64,000 nt of DNA from Pseudorasbora parva (lineage: Eukaryota > Chordata > Actinopteri > Cypriniformes > Gobionidae), in the NCBI RefSeq assembly GCF_024679245.1, contig NC_090179.1, forward strand, positions 9,730,827-9,794,826, written 5' to 3'. The translations under genes were made by a program, and so were the position numbers. The notes beneath the pieces are model-generated. The model was not told where the DNA came from, did no database searches, and saw nothing but the letters and a program-made list of their open reading frames with translations. Positions within the stretch are counted from its first letter, which is position 1, and each line of letters begins with the position of its first letter. Shown here one piece after another: positions 1-12,662 of the stretch.

Positions 1-478
1 CCTGTAAGTTACTGGGTGGAGCCTCCATGGATCTGATTTGTTGATCTGGCACATCCCACAGATGCTCAGATTGAGATCTGGGGACTTTGGAGGCCAAGGC
101 AAACACCTTTTTGTCATGTTCCTTAAACCATTCCTGAACATTTTTTCCTGCTGAAAGAGGCCACAGCCATCAGGGAACACCATTGCATGAAAGGGTGTAC
201 ATGGTCTGCAACAATGCTTAGGTAGGTGGTACATGTCAAAGTAACATCCACATGGATGGCAGGACCCAAGGTTTCCAAGCAGAACATTGCCCATAGCATC
301 ACACTGGCTTCGCCGGCTGGCCTTCTTCCTATAGTGCATTCTGGTGCCACGTGTTCCCCAGGTTAACAATGCACACACCTGGCCATCCTGAAAGATAACG
401 TGATTCGTCAGATCAGGCCACCTGTTTATCCATGGTTGAGTTCTGATGCTTGGGTGCCCATTGTAGGTGCTCTCTTAT
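1..478 (-). pseudogene. Tc1-like transposase remnant (family A), truncated by the window edge
   Basis: Read on the - strand, this stretch encodes a decayed piece of a Tc1/mariner-type transposase of a kind very common in teleosts. The clearest part (about 170-350) reads through SVMLWAMFCLETLGPAIHVD, the core following the first catalytic Asp region, and then VHPFMQW where intact relatives continue to the second Asp. The frame breaks near position 180, and the N-terminal and terminal-repeat parts are not in the window. It belongs to a different family from the Tc1-like copies at 8.9 kb and 58.9 kb. No function is expected. Confidence 0.75.
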
Positions 479-1980
479 TCAACAATATTATTGTTTTTAT
501 TGTTTAACAGTATTATTGTGCCTGCTTTTGGCACCGTTGTAAAAGAAATGGATGATGACATCAATGTTTTCTAGAGTAGCCGTATACATAGATAAACTAA
601 ATTAATATTTTTTTACAACAGAAATGAACCATAACTGAAATTACAGTTTTTTATTTTGTGTTTTTACTATCGCTATGACAATTTTTTTTAATACATTTAT
701 ACTTAAATTGACTAAAACACACCTACAACATACAAAACAGTTCATTTAAAGCTCAAAATCAGACATTGTAAACTAAACTCCAACAATACATAGGTAAACA
801 AAACTCTACAATCATAGCACAATGTCATAAAAACACTAACACCAGATGGAATTACAAACTGGATTATTTTATGTGTCAGGTCTGCCCTTACAAAAGTATA
901 TTTTATTGATCATAGATTGTGGGTCTTTTGAAGCCTCTCTCTTTTGAAGTTTCTTTTGCTGCAGAAATTCAAAAAAAAGACTGATCCATCTCAGAATAGC
1001 TTCATGGAATGCCCTTCAGTTTTATTTCATTATCAGCTCATTATCCCTGTTGACAATAGCAAGTTCCTGTTCATCAATTAGGATCTTTCCTCTGCACCCT
1101 GAGGTAGGTAGACGTTGAATCCTTAGACAAAATACAATTACACATTAGAGACCAGAGGCATACAGTCAATGTAATACATGGTAAAAATATTTAAATTTGA
1201 CAGTAGGAGAAGCCCTTATGGTTTCTCAAAAATTCTGGATAATGGATGCCACTGTGTTCCGGCTGAGATTCATTCACCAACCCTTTTTGTATGATAGCCC
1301 GTGGTTTATGACATGGTCTATGATGGTAGCTGTTATTTAATCAGTTATAGCCTAATTCTGGCCCTTCTTCATGCGGCACCATGCATTCTAACTCCTCAAC
1401 CTCTACCTTGTCCCAGGCATTTTTCTTACTTTCTTTGTGTTCCTTTTTCGCAAGATCAGCCCAAAGATGCCCTTGTTATACCATTTGGTCATGTGATTGA
1501 AAGAACATTAACACATACAATCCCTAGATGGGAATCAGCTGTGATTTATATATTTGCAAACCTTCAATCAGTTGTTTCTCAGTAACAATGGAATAAAATA
1601 CAGGGGATATAGATTTGTGTTTCACGTCACAATATAAACAGCTGTTCACTTTGACTTTAGCCAGTAAGGTTAGGTTTAGAGCATGATGTTATTTGTGTTC
1701 TGACATACAGTGTTAAAGCACTGGTAAATTTGGCCGAAAAAATACATTGTTTTGGTCTTGGTTGAGCTTGTGTGTAAAAGAAGAATTTTAAATTTGTGTA
1801 AACTGTCTGCATTTTGTGTAAAAGCAACAAAAAATGTGTTTATTGTATAGCCTACACAGGCAGATTTTGTGCTAAATGCGTTAAAATTGTTGAAAGTGCT
1901 AAAAAAATTGTCATAGCGATTGTAAAAAAAACTGTAAGATAGACTGACACTATTTCTGCTATACAACAAAAACAAACTTT
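479..1980. other. AT-rich intergenic DNA, no gene seen
   Basis: No exon with family similarity, splice structure or RNA gene was recognised on either strand. The open frames here are short and of low complexity or ordinary composition. Confidence 0.5.
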
Positions 1981-1982
1981 TG

Positions 1983-2072
1983 TTGCATTATTTTCCTGTT
2001 GTCCCTATGAAGATGCTTTGAAACAATCTGTATTGTAAAAAGTGCTATATAAATAAAGGTGATTTGATGGTG
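1983..2072 (+). repeat. LINE 3' tail fragment (L2/CR1-like)
   Basis: The stretch contains the characteristic end seen several times in this window: a GCTTTGA...CAATCT block, then TGTAAAAAGTGCTATATAAATAAAGG. The same tail ends the longer copies at 6.2-7.3 kb and 17.5-18.6 kb, where it follows the C-terminal end of a reverse transcriptase. It is a 5'-truncated insertion, as is normal for LINEs. Confidence 0.6.
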
Positions 2073-3525
2073 GACTGGGGTCATCATTGGCACTCTGACC
2101 AGTCTGGCTATTTAGCCCATTACAGAGCAAACTGTGTGTTCTGAAACCTTTCTATCATGGGCAGTAGCACGTTTTTCAGTAATTTGTTTTTCTGTGCTGA
2201 CGGGCCAGACTTTGCTCTAATGCATCACTGGGCCTTGCACATAACTCCAGTCATGCCAGTACATCCTTCCTTGCATCACTTTTGGTATGTGCTAACTTCT
2301 GCATACCAGGAACACTTTTTAAGACGTTGGAGATTTTCTGACCAAATCTACTATTTGGCCCTTGTAAAAGTCACTTGGATCTTTTGATCTTCTGACTGTT
2401 CTTGCTTGCTAATATATCCCAGCCATTGACAGGTGCCATTGTAACAATATAATTAATATATAACATTATAATCACCTGTCAGTGGTTTAATGTGTGGCTG
2501 ATCAGTGTATAGTGGCAGTAATATCATGCAGGGTAAAAAGCGAATCATTTATTATTTGCACTACTGTAAATGCTAGAAGCTAAGATTGTCCTATACAGTG
2601 TTGGGTTACTCTACACATTCTAAAACGTTGCAGTGTAAATTTGCAGTAATTAACTGGCAGCAGCTTCATCTGCAACTTACAGTTTTTGCTATAAATTCAA
2701 TATTCAAATATTATTTATTAATTCGCTTTATTTGCAGAAACTGACTGCCCCAATTGCCATTTAAGTTTATACACTAATACAGTGTGCTAATATTGTGAGG
2801 ATTTTAAAACTGTGAATTTATTTCATTTCAATTGTCTAAGAAAACTTCTTAAAGTGAACCAATTCTTTTCTGAAGTTGTTTAAAAAATAACATCAACTTC
2901 AACTAACAAGCAAACAGCTTATCTCTGCATCAGCAGTTACTGCTTTTAAATAAAGCAACATTAAATTAAACACTTTAAATTCTGGAATAACAGAACATTA
3001 AACACAAACTGATAACCCCTATATCATCATATACTAATAACACGTCAGTTCAACATCAGTCAGTGAGTTGTAATTGTACAGTAAACTAATGAAGCAGCTT
3101 CACTAACAAACAGTGTTGCCAACTTAGCAAAAATGTGTTGCTAGATTTAGTCTACCCTAGCAATTATTATGTTATTTTTCAAAAAGCACAGCAACAAATT
3201 TTTGCATTTTTTCAAATCTATTTGTCAATTTTTAGAAAAAAGTGACTCTAATCCAAACAACATACATACAAGCTAGCTCAATAGACTGAGCAGTTCTTTC
3301 ATAATTCCTTAAGATCGTTATGTAAATGTAGAAATCGCTGTGAAACCCGGAAGACTAAAGACAACGACCGCTGGGGCGGGGCTTCATAAGGTCTATATAG
3401 CCAGGCAGATATATAGATATAGAGGCTGATATAGATATAGAGATATAGATAGCCAGGCACAGAGGTTGTGGCAGATTATGTAATGATGTCATGTGCATAA
3501 ATTGAGTTGGCAAAAGTGCCTACAA
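2073..3525. other. AT-rich intergenic DNA, no gene seen
   Basis: Nothing with family similarity was recognised. A short tandem run of TATAGATATAGA-type units lies at about 3406-3450, next to the left end of the possible large element. Confidence 0.5.
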
Positions 3526-5969
3526 CCTAGCCAGCAATGACATGTGGGGCCCAGATGAGGCCTTCATTTGCGACAAATGTGGGCCCCATTATGGGCTTGC
3601 ACCCGGGATCCACATCCACATGCCCAGATGGGTTTTAAGGGGGTCCTGTAAAGGTCTTATCTGGGTAATTCATGTCAGACCCAGATGGGCTTTAAAAATG
3701 ATCTATAAGGGTGTTATGTGGGATCTTAACTGGGCAATTCATGTCAGACCCATTTGGGCCCCACCTGCCTAAAGGGGTTTAAAGTGGGCTTGCACCAGGA
3801 TTCGACCGTGAATGCCCATATGGGCTTAAAGTGGGCTCTGTAAGGCACTTATGTGGGTCCTAACTGGGCATGCATGCAAGGCCTATCTAAGCCCAACCAT
3901 GCCAAATGGTTTAAGGAAACAATCTAAGAAAAACTAAAAACGAAGAATTAAAAAAGTCCAAGATAAATATAAGACACTTGACGGTTTGAACTACAAGAAA
4001 TGTATTGTTAAATTGAACAACAAAAATATGATCTTTAAAAAAACTAATTAAAATGTCACAACATACCGGTAAACAAAAAATAAATAAAAAAATATCTCTC
4101 CAAAAAATACATTAATACAAAATTGTTACATCGAACAACAAACAATCTTAAAAGAAACAAAAGAAATCAAAAATATATATATTTAAAAACATCTCAACAA
4201 AAAATACATTAATACAAAATACACTCATTGTGGCTGTGTGGTGGACGCTCTTTTTCTCTTTGGGCTCTTGCAGCCCTCTCCTCTCCCCGGTCACGTGCGC
4301 CGGTAAACAACTTCCCCAGCGCCATTTCTATTTCTTTGTGGTTCACATTTCAAGTCATTGCATTACTCTTCAGTGCACCTAAAAACAAAGGAGCAGAAAT
4401 CAATTTAGCAATGCTCTTTTTTGCTCCAACTTGCAACTCTTCAAATCATTCAGTCAAGTAAAACATTTCCACATGTTGTAAGCTAAAATGTTTGCATTGC
4501 AATCTGCAGTGTTATTTTTCTGGCAACATATTTCAACTTACCTCAATTTGTGAATGTCTGATATGAAGTCCTCCTCGAAGTCACAGCAGCAGTTATTTCC
4601 AAATGGACTGTTAACGTTTTGAGCGCGAAACAAGGCCTTTGTATAAAGGCCCTTTATATATGTCCTAAGAGCTGCGTGACCAAATGTTATGACCCCCTTT
4701 TTGTCTAGGGGTTGGTCTGGGGAATTAACAATGAAAATGAAAATTATGGATAATAAAATAAAAGGAAAGACTTCAATCTCCGCTCCCAGAGTGAAGGAAT
4801 CCACATGAGTCTGCTTAATTGCAGGAAAAAGTAGTTGGTGTGAGCTACACCTTAATAGAAACACATGCTACTCCTTGGTCCAAGGACATCTAACAACACA
4901 GGAGTGGAAGACAGATTGATGATGATACTTTAGTCATTTTAAACCATTTCAAAAACCGATACCGATATTTACCGATATTGATTTGTAAAGCAAATATCGG
5001 CCGATCATATCGAGCATCCCTAGTTATTTGTCTAAATATGTGTTTCTGCCCAGACAGGGGTCTGGGACTGGACTATTATCTGAAGTGTTATGGTAGGCCT
5101 GCAACTTTTCTGAGAGTCCACTAATCAGCATAATTTAACACAGCATAAACGTTGACCTATTTTGATGTTTTTTACATTTTTTGGAAGTTACATTTTTCAT
5201 TTTCTGCACGACTAACAAAAATGACTGATGGATTGTTTTGACAAAAGATCTATGCAATATTTGTTCTTTGGTGACTAGCATGTATTAAGTTACAATTACT
5301 CAATCTCAACATGCTTGATTAGCCTACAAGTTACTAAAGATTGTACAGTAAGTAATTACATAACTCAATAGGCCTACAGTTACTTTGCGCCTCTACCGCA
5401 CACTGTAAACAAAGGCTGTAAAAAAACAGCCACATTTTGACAGTAACATGCTGTTTTCCATTAAAACAGTACTATACGTAGAAAACAATGCATTCTGGGT
5501 AATAATTGTCATTTTTGAGAAAATAGCCAACAGTAAAATACTGTGAATTAGCAGTGCTTAAAGTCGACACTCGAGCTGTGTTCAAAATCACTCCCTATCC
5601 CCTTATTCACTATTCCCTACACTAGTTCACTGATATAGACCACTCGACAGAGAGAGAGGAAAGAAGTGAGTGAAATTAGACACTGATGAACACCTGCTGT
5701 TATCACTGAAGGAAAAGAGAAACATGAACAGAAAAAAGTTGATTTCATCAACTGAAGTTAAAAGAAGACAAATGTGTCTAAGAAACACGCTGTTACAGCA
5801 ACAAGAGAAAAACTAATGTTATTGTGTCAAGGCTCAAGAGCCCAACTAAAGCAAACACTGATCACCATAATGGTAACGTCAGAAGAAACAATAAAACATC
5901 ATCTGTTAATTCTCAATAAGAGCTTCTGTAGACGTCTGACAGAAATAAAGCCAGTCTGGTTAGTAATGT

Positions 5970-6160
5970 GTGAAGCTGGTAATGCTGTTTGTGGAGTTGT
6001 TTAATCCTCTGATGAGATCTTCAGAGATTTGATGTCTTCTTTTATCTTCAGTTGATTTCATCTAAAGCTGTGGCAACTACAAGTCAGTTGTAGTTCTTGT
6101 GTTTTCTCTGTCCTTCAGTGATTCTTGTTATCAGGTGTTCTCAGTTATCATTTAATTATC
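5970..6160. repeat. Interspersed repeat, second copy at 10670-10855
   Basis: The sequence beginning near TGTTTGTGGAGTTGTTTAA and running through the GATGAGATCTTCAGAGATTT block recurs almost unchanged at 10670-10855. Related words (TGCTCATTATCATCAGGTG) also appear near 16320 and, inverted, near 15500. It is an unclassified dispersed repeat and does not code. Confidence 0.6.
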
Positions 6161-6182
6161 TCATGAACTTCAACAATGCTTC

Positions 6183-6250
6183 AATTACTCTAACACTCTG
6201 TAGTCTAACACTCTAACACTCTGTAGTCTAACACTCTAACACTCTGTATC
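6183..6250. repeat. Short tandem repeat, 23-bp unit
   Basis: About three copies of a unit containing ACTCTGTAGTCTAACACTCTA lie immediately before the LINE-derived segment. Confidence 0.7.
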
Positions 6251-7263
6251 AACTCTGGCCAGTTGATAATACCTAGAATATCTAAATCAACTGCAGGCGG
6301 TCGATCCTTTTCCTATTTAGCTCCTAAACTCTGGAATAGTCTTCCTAGCATTGTTCGGGAAGCAGACACACTCTGTCAGTTTAAATTTAGACTAAAAACA
6401 CATCTCTTTACTATGGCATACACTTAGAAAATGTTTAACTTTCATTATTCAAATCAATTGACTGACTGTTAGGCTGCATTAACTAGGTCAGCCGGAACCG
6501 GGAACACTTCCCATAACACCTGATGTACTCGTTACATCAGAAGAAGAGTGGCATCTACGCTAATGTTAGTCTCTCTGTTTATCCGGCCCTGTCCGGATCG
6601 GATGGTGGACCTGCCTGGACATGACCAACGCATCCTGGAGTGTCTGCTGAGCCGAATTTGCCTCACTGACACGACATGCTCAAAACCCGTCTCCGGCGCA
6701 ATAATTCCGATCTTTCATGTATTCATACTCTTGTGTAATCGACGCCCCCTCCTAAATAAATCCGTCTCTTCCGTGATACCCTGATATTTTGAATATTCCA
6801 ATATAATATGATTTCTGACCTGTAAGGTTGCCAGAATAATAATCTTACACGGTGTGTTAATAGGCCAGAGGAGAACTGGCACCCCGACTGAGTCTGGTTT
6901 CTCCCAAGGTTTATTTTTCTCCATCATGCCCTGATGGAGTTTTGGTTCCTTGCCACTGTCGCCTTTGGCTTGGCTTACTCAGTTGGGGACACTAAAATTA
7001 TGATTAAAGTTATTCAACTAATTATACAAATAAAATGTATGAATTAGGTCTTATTTAATTCTATAAACTATAATACTGATATGCCAACATTGTAGCTATA
7101 TGATAAATGAAAATAAGCTGATAACGTCACTGTTTTCTCCAGAACGACTGTACAGCCAAATCTAATTTTGTTGCAATATTATCCTGTTTGACACTGTGAA
7201 GCTGCTTTGACACAATCGTGATTGTAAAAGCGCTATATAAATAAAGTTGATTGATTGATTGAT
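6245..7263 (+). mobile_element. 5'-truncated LINE (L2/CR1-like): RT C-terminus and 3' UTR
   Basis: The first 180 bp encode the extreme C-terminal tail of a non-LTR reverse transcriptase. It reads through SRSFSYLAPKLWNSLPS, then a READTLCQFKFRLKTHLF-type ending and a stop near 6427. The rest is a long 3' UTR with the CTTTGGCTTGGCTTACTCAG block, ending in TATATAAATAAAG and a short GATT repeat tail. The GATT tail and 5' truncation fit target-primed reverse transcription. The L2/CR1 clade is assigned from memory of that C-terminal motif. Confidence 0.7.
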
Positions 7264-8154
7264 TGATTGTAGTGTGTACACTCTTCAGTGTTTATTTAAA
7301 ACTGAGATTTTGCTGGGGGGTTAAAAGGGTTAAAGGGGTTAGATGAAAAATCCCACAGAGGGAAGCGTATATTAACGGTAAGCAACTGTAAATTAATTTA
7401 CAGAAAGGTTCTGTAAAAAAGCAATTTGCCAGTAGATTACCGTTAAATCAAGGAAAACAGTAATATACTGTAAAACGTAACAGTCAGATTTACCAGATGA
7501 ATCAAGATATTTTCACTGAATTTTAGTGCAAGTTTATATAAAAAAAAAGTTGTGCAAAGTCAGTAACTGATAAGGAGAGTAAATATTAAAATGACCTGTG
7601 TTTATGTGTTGTTGCACAAGATGATATGAAGAGATCTTTTAGTTGAATTCATTAGTTTTGTGGGTTACCATTGTGCTGAAGAGTAGAGCCTGTGCTTCAG
7701 TCCAGGATGAGCAGAGAAACATTGATGATATGCTGCCTGATGCTTTAATATAATGGCAGTGACTGTGTTTGCCGATGAAATTTTATAAGCCGTTTGTTGA
7801 GTAATTTATCACATACGTGTGTGCTCACAATGAACTGCAAAGATTGAAGTTAGTCATGTTTCTAAAATATCGCACTACTACACCTTACACGTGTGAAATA
7901 ACTCAAATGAAACACGTTTACAGTACAAACACCGTATAAATACTTGTTTTAAAATGAGAACTGTTTGAAGTGATCAGTTTTCCAAATTAAATGTCCTTTC
8001 ATGGTATTATTACAATAACATACTGTAAAAAAAGGAGAGCTGTATATAAACATTAGAGGGCTGTAAATTAACAGTACATTGCTGGCAACCACAGCTGCCA
8101 GTAGATTACCGTTATTTTACGGCACATTTTTTTACAGTGTGTTCCTAGTTCAAA

Positions 8155-8700
8155 CCCAACTTAGCACATAAATATGTCATGCAGGACCCATATATGTGTT
8201 CCCAGATCAAACCCATGTCCACTCGGCCAATAAATATGTCATGCAAGACCCATATAGATGTTCCCAGATCAAACCCATGCCTACTTGGCCCATAAATATG
8301 TCATGCAAGACCCATGTAGATGTTCCCAGATCAAACCCATGCCCACTTGGCCCATAAATATATCATGCAAGACCCATATATGTGTTCCCAGATCAAAACC
8401 CTTCCCACTTGGACCATAAATATGCTATGCAGGACCCATATATGTCTTCCCAGATCAAACCCATGCCCACTTGGCCCATAAATATGCTATGCAGGACCCA
8501 TATATGTGTTCCCAGATCAAACCCATGCCCACTTGGCCCATAAATATGCTATGCAGGACCCATATATGTCTTCCCAGATCAAACCCATGCCCACTTGGCC
8601 CATAAATATGCTATGCAGGACCCATATATGTGTTCTCAGTTCAAACCCATGCCTAATTGGCCCATGCCTGTCCCTTATGGGTCCCATGTAATCAGCTCAT
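8155..8700 (+). repeat. Minisatellite, unit about 62 bp, roughly 8 copies
   Basis: The unit contains CCCAGATCAAACCCATGCCC, then a CTTGGCCCATAAATATG block and CATGCAGGACCCATATATG. The copies are contiguous with no unique spacers, so this is a tandem minisatellite. It forms the right subterminal arm of the possible element at 3.5-8.8 kb. Short open frames in it are by-products of the repeat. Confidence 0.85.
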
Positions 8701-8889
8701 ATGGGCTTCCTATGTGGGACTCATACTACAAAACCCACATGGGACCTGCTGATTTCACCCAGTCAAAGCCCATGCCCACAGAGTAACCATGGAACCCATA
8801 CTTAACCCATCTGGGCCCTACATTTCATTGCTGGCTGGGAAAGTACTGTTTACTACAGTTTGCTTACTATAAACTTAATTTACAGTTTA

Positions 8890-10306
8890 TTACTGATAAA
8901 ATAATCTCAAATAATTAGCATATCATGAAAAGGTTCTCTAAACGAGCTATTAACCTAATCATCTGAATCAACTAATTAACTCTAAACACCTGCAAAAGAT
9001 TCCTGGGGCTTTTAAAAAACTCCATTCATTACTCAAAACCACAATCATGGGTAAGATTGCCGAACCAACCCTGTCCAGAAGGCCATCATTGACACCCTCA
9101 AGTGAGAGGCTAAGACACAGAAAGACATTTCTGAACGAATATGCTGTTCCCAGTGTGCTGTATCAAGGCACCTCAGTGGGAAGTCTGTGAGAAGGAAAAA
9201 GTGTGGCAAAAAACGCTGCACAACGAGAAGAGGTGACCGGACCCTGAGGAAGATTGTGGAGAAGGACCGATTCCAGACCTTGGGGGACCTGCGGAAGCAG
9301 TGGACTGAGTCTGGAGTAGAAACATCCAGAGCCACCGTGCACAGGCGTGTGCAGGAAATGGGCTACAGGGGCCGCATTCCCCAGGTCAAGCCACTTTTGG
9401 GCTAGAGAGAGGCAGCACTGGACTGTTGCTCAGTGGTCCAAAATACTTTTTTCGGATGAAAGCAAATTTTGCATGTCATTCGGAAATCAAGGTGCCAGAG
9501 TCTGGAGGAAGACTGTGGAGAAGGAAATGCCAAAATGCCTGAAGTCCAGTGTCAAGTACCCACAGTCAGTGATGGTCTGGGGTGCCATGTCAGCTGCTGG
9601 TGTTGGTCCACTGTGTTTTATCAAGGGCAGGGTCAATGCAGCTTGCTATCAGGAGATTTTGGAGCACTTCATGCTTCCATCTGCTGAAAAGCTTTATAGA
9701 GATGAAGATTTGGTTTTTCAGCACGACCTGGCACCTGCTCACAGTGCCAAAACCACTGGTAAATGGTTTACTGACCATGGTATTACTGTGCTCAATTGGC
9801 CTGCCAACTCTCCTGACCTGAACCCCATAGAGAATCTGTGGGATATTGTGAAGAGAAATTTGAGAGACGCAAGACCCAACACTCTGGATGAGCTTAAGGC
9901 CGCTATCGAAGCATCCTGGGCCTCCATAACACCTCAGCAGTGCCACAGGCTGATCGCCTCCATGCCACGCCGCATTGAAGCAGTCATTTCTACAAAAGGA
10001 TTCCCGACCAAGTATTGAGTGCATAACTGAACATAATTTTTTGAAGGTTGACTTTTTTTTTAAAAATTAAAAACACTTTTTTTTTTATTGGTCGGATGAC
10101 ATATGCTATTTTTTTTAGATAGGAATTTTGGGTTTTCATGAGCTGTATGCCAAAATCATCAGTATTAAAACAATAAAAGACCTGAAATATTTCAGTTGGT
10201 GTGCAATGAATCTAAAATATATGAAAGTTTAATTTTTATCATTACATTATGGAAAATAATGAACTTTATCACAATATGCTAATTTTTTTTTAAAGGACCT
10301 GTATAT
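8890..10306 (+). mobile_element. Tc1-like transposon (family B), nearly full length but inactivated
   Basis: The outer ends carry degenerate inverted repeats built on AATTAGCATAT (left, about 8918) and ATATGCTAATT (right, about 10277), with a GACCTGTATATATA end. The 3' subterminal region, around AAACAATAAAAGACCTGAAA, is repeated in the rearranged copy at 53.1-53.7 kb. Inside lies a transposase pseudogene on the + strand. The length of about 1.4 kb is usual for Tc1 elements. Confidence 0.8.
9047..10018 (+). pseudogene. Tc1-like DDE transposase, frameshifted
   Basis: This is a decayed cut-and-paste transposase. The N-terminal helix-turn-helix part is out of frame near the start and interrupted by a TGA at about 9100. 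A second block (9187-9405) is readable through the RTLRKIVEKDRFQTLGDLRK segment. Near 9400 a small deletion, compared with family members as I remember them, shifts the frame. The catalytic part (about 9410-10018) is open, with the DDE-type signatures FSDESKF, QHDLAPAHS and SPDLNPIENLWD in order, and ends in a TGA. The separate breaks mean it cannot make full-length transposase, although one 223-codon frame still covers the catalytic core. Confidence 0.85.
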
Positions 10307-10309
10307 ATA

Positions 10310-12113
10310 GTTCTACATTGTGATTTCCTATCTTGTTATCCAGCACTGGTTATCCAGATTTAGTGATCCTGAAAAGTTCCTATCTGGATCAGATTGATCC
10401 AATCCAATGTTGCTTTAAAAAACTGGCTCCAAAAGTAAACTGGATTACGTGATCACGGATCGCAAAAAAAAGGATTTCTCAATCTGGATACATTTTATCT
10501 GGATTAAACCTTTTGAAAAACCGGGCCCTGAATACCAGATATTTAGAATTAGATTGCCACAACAGCACTCATGCTATAGAATCAACTGGCCATGCCCATG
10601 CCCATGCAGGACCACTTCATTATGAATAAAACAAAATGAATAACACATGACTCTGAACAAGACCTGTGAAACTGGTCATGTTGTTTGTGGAGTTGTTTAA
10701 TCCTCTGATGAGATCTTCAGAGATTTAATGTCTTCTTTTATCTTCAGTTGATTTTATCTAAAGCTGTGGCTGAAGTCCGTTGTAGTTCTTGTGTTTCTCT
10801 TTCCTTCAGTGATTCTGCTCATTATCATCAGGTGTTCATCATTAATGCTCAATCAACTTTAAACTATCTCATTAACTGTTTAATTTACGTATATCTGGGA
10901 TTTATCAGTCACATTTAGTTGATTAATATAATTAAATAAATCTTACCTGTTTCATTTATGAATGATTTACAAATAAGATTTTTATTACCGGTCAGTTGAT
11001 TAATTTGTTTGTTAAAATTACATAATCCAAATGCATGGAACATTTATATGCAATTAAAATACATGTTAAGACATTTTTTAAGTGCATAAACGTGTAAAGT
11101 GAATTACATTTTTAAGAACAACTGACAAAAAATGTAATTGTCACAATATTTGCATGTCAAATTAACAAACTAGTTTTTACTGTATTTTCTCAAAAAACTT
11201 ACAGGTTTTTAATACCAATATTTGTAGTTTTATCAAATAAAATTTCTTATAATCACATATTGTAAATATAACAAAATATTCTGTTTAATAGTTTACAAAA
11301 GTTCACTGTGATTCAAACAAAATATATGCTTTGGGGTTTTCTATGATTTTCTGTTGAGATTTTACATTGTAAATTTCACAGGCATAAGGTTAAATCTATT
11401 GCAGTTATTCACCGTATATAGTACAAAAACTTTGTGTTAACCAAATAAAATGTTTTAACTGTAGCATTTTTACAACCTTTGACCGTTAAATTTACGATCT
11501 GATCGATTTTTGAAGGCATCATTCATGTATCCTTCGCTGCCTTTGGTATCCCACAATGCTGTGCTTTTTATTCAGTGACAGTTGAGCCCCATAGAGAAAA
11601 ATTGGGGGAAAAAGCTGGGGGAAAAAGATGGCATTCAAAAGTTTCGTTTGCGGGTCAGTTTGTGTGTAAATGTAATTTTTTTTACCAACATATTACATTT
11701 CTGATATCATCTCTAGCGAGAAATCACTACTGTAGCAATTAAATATATGTGTTTAGTTCTCACCAAAGCTCTCTCTATTTAGCTGTAGATCATTAAACTG
11801 TTACACTGCCATAGAAGTCTGTCCAAAATTAGTTTCGTGAGGTGCCTTCATGCACAAACGCTGCCTGCAGAGTCATTGTCTGATGAGGCAGCGAGACAAC
11901 GAGGCAGCAGCCTAGGTTTTCGGACACATCCGTTGTGTGCTCTGTGTAGTTTTTGGGACTTTTGTGTTACGTCCTGTCTTGAGTGCCATTTTGTAGTTCT
12001 GCCTTAATTAGTCTACCCAGGTGTATCATTTTTAGCTTTGTGCTAAATGACATGTATTAAGGTGGTCACATATTTTGATGCAAATCCAGGATATTTAAGT
12101 TATTATTTTTATA

Positions 12114-12147
<34 letters not shown>

Positions 12148-12223
12148 GTTGTATCATTATGATTGTTCATGGTTAGAGATAAAACCATGCTTCTTTTACC
12201 TGATTTTGTATTTATGTATCTGC

Positions 12224-12260
<37 letters not shown>

Positions 12261-12430
12261 GTTATTTACTAAAAGGAGTAAATATATTTTTATAGGCTAC
12301 TTTCCCACAGCACAGGTAAACAAATTCATTAACAATGTGGGAACGAGGTCTAATTTAGGGCAGTCACACCAAATGATGTGTAACCGGAAATGTATTTGGC
12401 ATTGTAAAATACATTGCTGTTTTTGGATCA
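10310..12430. other. Intergenic, AT-rich, no gene seen
   Basis: Only the repeat copy at 10670-10855 and two ATT/AAT trinucleotide runs (about 12115-12147 and 12225-12257) stand out. No exon or RNA gene was recognised. Confidence 0.5.
12115..12258. repeat. Pair of inverted trinucleotide microsatellites, (ATT)n then (AAT)n
   Basis: A run of about eleven ATT units and, 80 bp later, a run of about eleven AAT units are reverse complements of each other and could form a hairpin. Confidence 0.85.
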
Positions 12431-12543
12431 TTTTTGATAAACGTGCTGTCTATAATGTATAGCCGCTGTATAGGGCAAATTTTCACAGACAGAAGCCTGT
12501 GCACCTGCCTACAGCTCTGCGCTGGGCACTTCCCAATTCCCGC

Positions 12544-12600
12544 TCCCCCTTCTCCTCCTCCTCCTCCTCCTCCCTCTCCTCCTCCTTCCTCTCCTCCTCG
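12544..12600. repeat. TCC-rich microsatellite
   Basis: An impure (TCC)n run lies in a locally GC-rich stretch about 850 bp upstream of the Her8-type gene. Proline- and glycine-rich open frames across it come from the repeat. Confidence 0.8.
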
Positions 12601-12653
12601 CACCAGGTCACTCTCATTAGCCGTGGATCAATGAGCGGTTTTGTCCGGTGGAG

Positions 12654-12662
12654 TTTCCCACG
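12654..12662 (-). promoter_or_regulatory. Candidate RBPJ (CSL) site, distal
   Basis: TTTCCCACG reads CGTGGGAAA on the - strand and matches the high-affinity consensus (C/T)GTG(G/A)GAA. It lies about 680 bp upstream of the TATA box of the Her8-type gene. A match this short is expected by chance now and then; no second site is close by. Confidence 0.3.

Larger units (their letters stand above)
3526..8842. mobile_element. Possible large DNA transposon bounded by inverted ends with minisatellite arms
   Basis: The left edge (about 3527-3555) and the reverse complement of the right edge (about 8811-8840) share the core AGCCAGCAATGA followed by a GGGCCCAG block, about 26 of 29 positions matching. 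Just inside each edge are tandem or scattered repeats of a GGGCCCATATGGGC-like word: 3541-3905 on the left and 8155-8830 on the right. Such subterminal arrays are typical of some DNA transposons. No transposase was recognised inside; the interior instead holds AT-rich DNA and a LINE 3' end at 6.25-7.26 kb. No convincing target-site duplication was found, so the two arms could be independent insertions of one repeat family. Confidence 0.4.

Noticed and set aside
4228..4461. 77-codon open frame with a moderately GC-rich start
   Set aside because: No similarity to any family I know, no splice context, and it lies inside repeat-rich DNA.
8155..8700. Regular repeats resembling a CRISPR array
   Set aside because: The copies are contiguous with no unique spacers and no cas genes, and the genome is a fish; it is a minisatellite.
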